NCBI RefSeq assembly: GCF_000195085.1
Contig: NC_015380.1
Coordinates: forward strand, 296,001-360,000
Length of the DNA stretch: 64,000 nucleotides
Direction: 5' to 3'
From: Candidatus Pelagibacter sp. IMCC9063
GTDB lineage: Bacteria > Pseudomonadota > Alphaproteobacteria > Pelagibacterales > Pelagibacteraceae
Below the pieces are notes generated by a model. The model worked only from the letters and a program-made list of their open reading frames with translations, was not told the origin of the DNA and ran no database searches. Positions 58,566 to 64,000 of the stretch are shown piece by piece (positions within the stretch are counted from its first letter, which is position 1; every line of letters begins with the position of its first letter). Made by a program: the position numbers and the translations under genes.

Positions 58566-59234
58566 ATGAATAAAAATAAAATTAATTTAGAAAATATTCC
58601 GCAGGAAATTCCTATATTTCCTTTGTCCAATGCAATTTTTTTTCCTAATACTGTTATGCCTCTAAATATATTTGAACCAAGATATAAACAAATGATTGAA
58701 GATGCTCTTGATAAAAATAAATTTATCGGAATGGCCCAGCCTAATTTACAAAATTTACAATCAGAAAAACCAGATTTATTTAATATTGGGTGCGTGGGAA
58801 TGATTAGCAAACACAACAAAACTTCCCAAGGAACTTACCTGGTTAACTTGGAAGGTGTTGTTAGGTTTAAAGTTATTAAAGAAGTAGAAAATAAAAAAAT
58901 GTACCGAACTTTTAGAGTATCTTACACAGAGTTTTCGGATGATTTAGATGAAAAGGTTAAAAAAGAAATAGACGATCAGTCCTTACTAGAATTAATTGAT
59001 AAAACAAAAAAATTTTTTAAAATGTTTCAACTATCGACTGATTGGAGTGTGATAGAAAAAGTAGAGCCTAGTCAATTAATTAATTCGCTAGCTATGATTT
59101 GCCCTTTTACTTCTGGAGAAAAACAACGTCTTTTAGAAACAAGTTCTCTTCAAGAAAGGAATAGCATTTTAAACCAAATTATTAATTTTTATATTTTGGG
59201 TAACACAACTGACTCTCACAAAAAAATTCACTAA
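58566..59234 (+). CDS. LON substrate-binding-domain protein
   Basis: A 222-residue protein made of only the N-terminal domain of Lon protease: [20 protein letters not shown] then [15 protein letters not shown] and [20 protein letters not shown]. The ATPase and protease domains are missing, as in the stand-alone LonN family. Its role is not known. The stop overlaps the ATG of the next small gene (TAATG). Confidence 0.9.
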   Translation: MNKNKINLENIPQEIPIFPLSNAIFFPNTVMPLNIFEPRYKQMIEDALDKNKFIGMAQPNLQNLQSEKPDLFNIGCVGMISKHNKTSQGTYLVNLEGVVRFKVIKEVENKKMYRTFRVSYTEFSDDLDEKVKKEIDDQSLLELIDKTKKFFKMFQLSTDWSVIEKVEPSQLINSLAMICPFTSGEKQRLLETSSLQERNSILNQIINFYILGNTTDSHKKIH

Positions 59235-59407
59235 TGGATTTAAGGACCGATTTAACGTCGATGCTTGTATGTCCCTTGTCTAAAGAAAAGTTAATTTATG
59301 ATAAAGATAACCAAGAACTCATTGCTAAACGTTCGGGCTTAGCCTATCCAATAAAAGAGGGCATTCCTATTATGCTTCCAGACGAAGCACGAAAATTAAA
59401 AGATTAA
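59234..59407 (+). CDS. UPF0434/Trm112-like small protein
   Basis: A 57-residue ORF starting at the overlapping [23 protein letters not shown], then [18 protein letters not shown]. This is the YcaR/Trm112-like signature, except that the first zinc motif CPxCK is reduced to CPLSK, so zinc binding is doubtful. Trm112 proteins activate methyltransferases; YcaR-type proteins are unassigned. It is too short for many gene finders. It converges with rho 9 bases away. Confidence 0.88.
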   Translation: MDLRTDLTSMLVCPLSKEKLIYDKDNQELIAKRSGLAYPIKEGIPIMLPDEARKLKD

Positions 59408-59415
59408 ATTGTATT

Positions 59416-60684
59416 TTAAGACTTATTCATAGAGTCAAAAAACTCTGCATTATTTTTTGTCTCTCTTAATTTTCCAATCATAAATTCAACCGCATCCATA
59501 GTTCCCATCGGGTTGATAATTCTTCTTAGTACATTCATTTTAGAAAGTTCTTCTTTAGACAAAAGCAGTTCTTCTTTTCTAGTTCCAGACTTGGTAATAT
59601 CTATTGCAGGATAAATTCTTTTATCAGCAACTTTTCTGTCCATAATTACTTCTGAGTTACCCGTACCTTTAAATTCTTCAAAAATAACTTCGTCCATTCT
59701 CGAACCTGTTTCTATTAGTGCTGTTGAAATAATAGTTAGTGATCCACCTTCTTCTATGTTTCTTGCAGCACCAAAAAATCTTTTTGGTCTTTGTAATGCG
59801 TTCGCATCTACACCACCAGTTAACACTTTGCCGGAACTTGGGACCACAGCATTATAAGCTCTTCCTAATCTTGTTATAGAGTCTAGTAAAATGACCACGT
59901 CTTTTTTATGCTCCGCAAGTCTTTTTGCTTTTTCTATTACCATCTCAGCTACTTGTACGTGTCTCATTGCTGGTTCATCAAAAGTAGAGCTTACGACTTC
60001 TCCTTTTACAGATCTCTGCATATCAGTTACTTCCTCTGGTCTTTCGTCAATCAACAAAACAATTAAGTAAACCTCTGGGTGATTGGTTGTAATAGAGTGA
60101 GCAATGTTTTGTAACACCACTGTTTTTCCGGTTCTAGGAGGCGAAACAATTAGTGATCTTTGTCCTTTTCCAATAGGCGCGATTAAATCTATAAGTCTAG
60201 TTGTGACGTCAGCCTTTTTTTCAATTTTAGTAGTTTCAATTTCTAGTTTTAATTTATCCTGAGGATACAGTGGAGTTAGATTGTCAAAATTAATTTTATT
60301 TCTAGTCTTTTCAGGATCTTCAAAGTTAATCTTGTTAACTTGAAGTAATGCAAAATATCGCTCTTGTTCTTTGGGCGCTCTAATTTCACCTTCTACCGTA
60401 TCTCCTTTTCTCAAACCAAATCTTTTAATCTGGCTCGGACTAACATAAATATCATCTGGTCCAGGTAAGTAATTAGACTCCATTGCTCTAAGAAAACCAA
60501 AACCATCTTGCAAAGTTTCCAAAACCCCGCTGGCCGTAATCTGTTCATTTTTTTCTGCAAGTTTTTTTAGAATTGCAAACAAAATTTCTTGTTTTCGCAT
60601 TGTACTAGGGTTTTCAATGTCTAGTTTTTCTGCTTCTAAAATTAAATCGGCGGGCGTTTTATCTTTGAGTTCTTGAAGGTTCAT
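59416..60684 (-). CDS. rho: Transcription termination factor Rho
   Basis: Hexameric RNA helicase for factor-dependent termination. The 422-residue protein has the N-terminal RHO_N helices, the RNA-binding cold-shock-like domain ([21 protein letters not shown]), Walker [16 protein letters not shown], Walker [18 protein letters not shown] and the Q/R loops. It sits next to the hemJ-hemH-hemE block beside the origin, as in Rickettsia and Caulobacter relatives. The leader contains AGGAGG six bases from the start. Confidence 0.97.
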   Translation of the reverse strand: MNLQELKDKTPADLILEAEKLDIENPSTMRKQEILFAILKKLAEKNEQITASGVLETLQDGFGFLRAMESNYLPGPDDIYVSPSQIKRFGLRKGDTVEGEIRAPKEQERYFALLQVNKINFEDPEKTRNKINFDNLTPLYPQDKLKLEIETTKIEKKADVTTRLIDLIAPIGKGQRSLIVSPPRTGKTVVLQNIAHSITTNHPEVYLIVLLIDERPEEVTDMQRSVKGEVVSSTFDEPAMRHVQVAEMVIEKAKRLAEHKKDVVILLDSITRLGRAYNAVVPSSGKVLTGGVDANALQRPKRFFGAARNIEEGGSLTIISTALIETGSRMDEVIFEEFKGTGNSEVIMDRKVADKRIYPAIDITKSGTRKEELLLSKEELSKMNVLRRIINPMGTMDAVEFMIGKLRETKNNAEFFDSMNKS

Positions 60685-60749
60685 TTGTATTAGGAGGGTT
60701 TTTTTACTTTTGAAATTATTTTATAGCGGATACTAAGTTTTTTGCAAGT

Positions 60750-61184
60750 CTACAGTGGTTTAAAGATAACTAAAAAAATAATAATAACCATTAAAACAGT
60801 AGGAATTTCATTAATTAATCGATAAAAATTTTCAGTCTTAACGTTTTGATTATTGATAAACTTTTTTCTACATACGCCTAAAAATCCATGAAAACCTGAC
60901 ATTGCAATTACCAAGACTATTTTTAATTGAACCCAAAACTGCATAGCCGTCTCATGTCCCAACATTCCCAACAATCCAACTCCCAAGATCCAGGAAACAA
61001 TCATGGCAGGGTTCATGATAAACTTTAATAATCTATATTCCATTTGGACAAACTTTTCATGTGTCTCGGAACCAAAAGAGGTTTGACAATGATATACAAA
61101 AATTCTTGGTAAATATAAAAGTCCTGCCATCCAAGCAATAATGGAGATGATGTGCAAAGATTTTAATAAAAGGTAAATATCCAT
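60750..61184 (-). CDS. hemJ: Protoporphyrinogen oxidase HemJ
   Basis: Membrane enzyme oxidising protoporphyrinogen IX. The 144-residue protein has four hydrophobic segments, the conserved first-helix KSLHIISIIAWMAGLLYLPR (His and Arg) and the later WVQLKIVLVIAMSGFHGFLG with a conserved Lys and His. It lies 3 bases downstream of hemH, one step earlier in the pathway, in the alphaproteobacterial cluster. Confidence 0.95.
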   Translation of the reverse strand: MDIYLLLKSLHIISIIAWMAGLLYLPRIFVYHCQTSFGSETHEKFVQMEYRLLKFIMNPAMIVSWILGVGLLGMLGHETAMQFWVQLKIVLVIAMSGFHGFLGVCRKKFINNQNVKTENFYRLINEIPTVLMVIIIFLVIFKPL

Positions 61185-61186
61185 AA

Positions 61187-62203
61187 CTAAACTATATGTT
61201 TCTTAATAAGATATTCTAAGAGATTTATATGATCATTGCTATCATTTAAACAGGGCACCATAGAAAAATTTTGTCCTCCGTGCTCTCTGAATGTCTCTTG
61301 CCCTTCCATTTCTATTTCTTCTAATGTTTCAACACAATCAGAGGAAAAGCCAGGGCATATAATTAAAATATTTTTCTTTCCTTCTTTTGCCAATCTTTCT
61401 AACGTTTTGTCTGTGTAAGGTCGTAACCATGACGCCGGTCCAAATCTAGATTGAAAAGAAAGTTCTATAGGAATTTTGGTGCCAAACTTTTCTATTAAAA
61501 GTCTGTTTGTTTTGTGACAATAACATTGATACGGATCGCCTTTGTCAAAATATTTTTGCGGTATTCCATGGTAAGAAGATAAAATTACATCTGGAATCCA
61601 ATCAATTGTTTTTAAGTGATTCTCAATGCTATTGGCTAGAGCCCCAATATACAGCGGCTCCGACTCATAGTGTGGAATAATTTGTAGACTTGGTTGCCAT
61701 CTCATTGTCATTAGATTTCTATAAACCTCATCGCATACTGTTGCTGTTGTTGCTGCGGCATACTGCGGATACAGGGGTAGAATGATTAATTTTTCGCATC
61801 CTTGCTCCTTCATTAATTTCATTTTGGAACGTATGCTTGGATTGCCATATCTCATAGCATAATCGACGTGAATATTTTGATTAGAAGAAAATTTTTGAAT
61901 AAGTTTTTCTGATTGGTTCCTAGTGTAGAATCTTAGAGGAGATTCGTTGGTTTCTTTCATCCAAATTTTTTTATATGCCCTGGCTGTTTTGTGGGGCCTT
62001 AGGTTAAGAATAATAAAATTTAAAATAACCCACCATAAGATCGGGTTTGTTTCAATTACTCTTCTGTCCGATAAAAATTCTTTTAAATATTTTCTAATAT
62101 CCCACCAAGAAGTGCTATCTGGGGTGCCCAAATTAACAATTAAAACACCGGTCTTTCCATACTTTACTTCAGGGTGATTAATTTTTTCTAAGTTGGTGTT
62201 CAT
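61187..62203 (-). CDS. hemH: Ferrochelatase
   Basis: Inserts ferrous iron into protoporphyrin IX. The 338-residue protein has the N-terminal VLIVNLGTPDSTSWWDIRKYL, the catalytic His in LSSYHGIPQKYFDKGDPYQC and the C-terminal ICPGFSSDCVETLEEIEMEG with the iron-site Glu. The gene overlaps hemE by four bases. Confidence 0.97.
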   Translation of the reverse strand: MNTNLEKINHPEVKYGKTGVLIVNLGTPDSTSWWDIRKYLKEFLSDRRVIETNPILWWVILNFIILNLRPHKTARAYKKIWMKETNESPLRFYTRNQSEKLIQKFSSNQNIHVDYAMRYGNPSIRSKMKLMKEQGCEKLIILPLYPQYAAATTATVCDEVYRNLMTMRWQPSLQIIPHYESEPLYIGALANSIENHLKTIDWIPDVILSSYHGIPQKYFDKGDPYQCYCHKTNRLLIEKFGTKIPIELSFQSRFGPASWLRPYTDKTLERLAKEGKKNILIICPGFSSDCVETLEEIEMEGQETFREHGGQNFSMVPCLNDSNDHINLLEYLIKKHIV

Positions 62204-63209
62204 GAAAAAGATCTTACTACTTTAACCAGCTTATGAACAGTGCTGGGGCTTGTTTCTTTTGGGACCCCGTGCCCCAAGTTAAAAATATAATTTCTGCTTT
62301 TAAATTTATTTAAATAAAAATGTATTTTTTTTTCCATTAGTTTTTTTTTCGAGTTTAAATACTTAGGGTCCATTCCTCCTTGAATGGTAATTTTTTTGCC
62401 GATTTTTTTTAATATTAGATTCACATCTATTTTACTATCTATACTTAGGCCATCTGGCTTAACAACATTACAAAACTCCACTACTTTTTTGCCTATGCCT
62501 TTCGGGAAGCAGACAGTGGGAATGTGCGGGTATTTTTTTTAATTTTTTTAACAATCCTTTTGGTTGGTTGAAAACAAAAAAAATCGTAGTGTTTTTTTTC
62601 TAGCAGACCGGCCCAGCTGTCAAATAATTGAATAGTGTCTGCTCCTGCCTTTATTTGCTGTTCAATATGGATGTATATAAATTTTTCTATTATTTTTAGT
62701 AATTCTTTGGTTTGTTTTGTGTTTTTTAAAATTTCTTTGTAGACCTGACTTTTTTTTGGGGATTTTTTATTTAAGATATAAACCAAAATAGTCCATGGAG
62801 ATCCTGCAAATCCTATCAAAGATTTTTTTTTGTTTAGTAATTTTCTGGTTTTTTTAATTGCCAAATAAACATTTTTTAATTTTTTAATAAATTCTTTTTC
62901 TTGTGTTTTTTTAAATGTGCTTAATTTAAAATCTCCTAAAATGGGTCCTTCGTTTTTCTTAAAGTCCACTTGCTGCCCCAGTGCATAAGGTATTACCAAA
63001 ATGTCTGAAAATATAATTGCAGCATCCAAATCATATCTTTGAATAGGTTGTAATGTAACTTTTGTTGCGGCGTTTACATCCAGACAGAAATTAATGAAAT
63101 TTTTTTGTTTTTTTCTTATTTTTTGATATTCAGGTAAATAACGACCTGCTTGTCTCATTAACCAAAGAGGATTTTCTTTATTTAGCGATTTTTTAAATAG
63201 TTCACTCAT
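62200..63209 (-). CDS. hemE: Uroporphyrinogen decarboxylase, frame broken
   Basis: Removes four carboxyl groups from uroporphyrinogen III. The first frame has WLMRQAGRYLPEYQKIR, AAIIFSDILVIP and QLFDSWAGLL. It goes off after eight A (62533-62540 as T). The other frame continues IPTVCFPKGIGKKVVEFCN and ends with NLGHGVPKETSPSTVHKL at 62200. One extra A gives 336 residues, the normal length. The start codon at 63209 borders the probable replication origin. Confidence 0.92.
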
Positions 63210-63476
63210 ATATATAATAATTAATTATAAGTATTGGTATTGGTAGGTGCTGTTAGTTTCGTGGTTAAGTTTTAATTAACATTTTATACATAAGTTTTGC
63301 AAATTTTAATCTTTTAATCGTTAAGAATTTGTACTTTATAAACACAACTAACTTGTAATAAAAAACTCACAAAATCTAACACTTTTTTAACAACCGACTA
63401 TCAAAAAAAGGACCAATAAACCGGCCGCACAAGAAGAGTGTATTAATCCGGGTTATATATTATTATTAACAAGCTT
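63210..63476. other. Probable chromosomal replication origin (oriC) between hemE and ppsR
   Basis: This 267-base gene-free gap lies between leftward hemE and rightward ppsR, the exact neighbourhood of oriC in Caulobacter and Rickettsia (hemE / RP001). It is very A+T-rich, with a 63283-63325 core of repeats (TTTTAATC twice). There are three DnaA-box-like 9-mers, each with one mismatch to TTATnCACA (63284-63292, 63336-63344 and 63475-63483), and a TTAA-N7-TTAA at 63265-63279. A short G+C patch CCGGCCGC stands at 63421-63428. The boxes are weak, so the call rests mostly on gene order and divergent transcription. Confidence 0.65.
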
Positions 63477-64000
63477 ATGAACAAGAAATATAATTTTTTT
63501 TTAGTTTCTGACTCCACGGGAGAAACCCTAGATCGTATTTTTTTGGCTATAAAGGCCCAGTTTAGAAATATAAAATATTCCCTTCACCACTTTTCTTTTA
63601 TCAGAACAAGCGCTCAGACAGCCCAGTTAATGAATAAGTGTAAGCAAGTAAAAAGTCCTATTATTATTTATACTTTAGTTGAGCCCTCAACTTCTAATTT
63701 TATTATAAATGAAAGCAAAGCTTTAAACATACCTTGCTTTGGCGTTCTGGATCATCTCATTCCTAAATTTGAAACCTTGCTTAATGAAAAAGCCACCAGA
63801 ATGCCAAGTGGCCAGCATGAACTGAATAAAGAATATTACAAAAAAATAGAAGCCATTCAGTACACCCTTGCCCATGATGATGGACAACAAATAGAAAGCA
63901 TTGTTGATGCAGATATAATTTTAATAGGTGTCAGTAGAACCAGCAAAACACCAACATCAATTTATCTTGCAGAAAAAGGATTCAAAACAGGAAACATTCC
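63477..64000 (+). CDS. ppsR: Pyruvate phosphate dikinase / PEP synthase regulatory protein (DUF299), cut by window end
   Basis: Bifunctional ADP-dependent kinase and Pi-dependent phosphorylase that switches PPDK or PEP synthase off and on. The visible 174 residues start MNKKYNFFLVSDSTGETLD and contain the family HELNKEYYKKIEAIQYTLAHDDG segment and the P-loop ILIGVSRTSKTPTS. This is the gene called RP001 beside the Rickettsia and Caulobacter origins. The frame runs open to the end of the window. Confidence 0.93.
   Translation, partial: MNKKYNFFLVSDSTGETLDRIFLAIKAQFRNIKYSLHHFSFIRTSAQTAQLMNKCKQVKSPIIIYTLVEPSTSNFIINESKALNIPCFGVLDHLIPKFETLLNEKATRMPSGQHELNKEYYKKIEAIQYTLAHDDGQQIESIVDADIILIGVSRTSKTPTSIYLAEKGFKTGNI

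Noticed and set aside
1-64000. CRISPR arrays, insertion sequences, prophage or integrase genes
   Set aside because: No regularly spaced repeats, terminal inverted repeats with transposase, or phage genes were found; the window is housekeeping sequence.

Overview
The window is a compact, A+T-rich stretch (roughly one third G+C by eye) of an alphaproteobacterial chromosome. Gene order is classically alphaproteobacterial: mutM-rpsT-(dnaA) opposite ubiE-ubiB-coaBC-dut; fabA-fabB-fabI; nusA-infB-rbfA-truB-rpsO-pnp; tsaB-fur-miaB-phoH-ybeY-corC-lnt-metK-trmB; murJ-trpS-usp-nfu; rph / grpE-dnaK-dnaJ; rpe-heparinase-purH; and rho-hemJ-hemH-hemE next to the PPDK-regulator gene. Tiny intergenic gaps, many ATGA/TAATG overlaps and high Lys/Ile/Asn content suggest a streamlined marine lineage of the SAR11/HIMB59 type. 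That taxonomic placement is inference. No phage, insertion sequence, CRISPR array, plasmid function or defence island was seen.

Layout. 1-9.7 kb: probable dnaA start, rpsT and mutM leftward; ubiquinone genes (ubiE, ubiB), coaBC, dut, a MoeB/ThiF-like E1, an SH3 protein, unsaturated fatty-acid genes fabA-fabB-fabI and a Tat-type msrB rightward. 9.7-31 kb: long leftward blocks for translation and RNA metabolism (pnp to nusA), then SAM synthesis, lipoprotein acylation, ybeY/phoH/miaB, Fur and tsaB; a small envelope pair (polysaccharide deacetylase, glucosaminidase); nfu, usp, trpS, murJ. 31-46 kb: malic enzyme, envelope lipoproteins, rsmI, rdgB/rph, the heat-shock genes with a clear sigma-32-type promoter before dnaK, argG, folD, mscS, hemC/hemD. 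46-53 kb: tsaD, an EVE protein, and an acetate-use locus (acs, DUF4212 small subunit plus ActP-like symporter) surrounding an SdhE/SDHAF4-type assembly factor and a conserved unknown gene. 53-64 kb: rpe, heparinase-like, purH, phhB-like dehydratase, a fluoroacetate-dehalogenase-like hydrolase, tRNA-Gly(GCC), a LON-domain protein, a 57-residue UPF0434 protein, rho, hemJ, hemH, hemE, a probable oriC, and the start of ppsR.

The most striking feature is not an unknown gene cassette. Seven normally essential or conserved genes (coaBC, infB, trmB, ybeY, tsaB, tsaD, hemE) are each broken by a frame change exactly at a run of 7-12 A on the coding strand. All seven can be explained by runs that are one or two A too short. 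That points either to homopolymer under-calling in the assembly or to genome-wide poly-A slippage. Other points of interest are the hemE/ppsR origin region with a CtrA-like site, a strong terminator 13 nt in front of nusA, the absence of hrcA, rimP, ylxR and rimI from their usual places, an EF-hand loop inside the acetate-type symporter, and a dehalogenase with an intact fluoroacetate-type active site.
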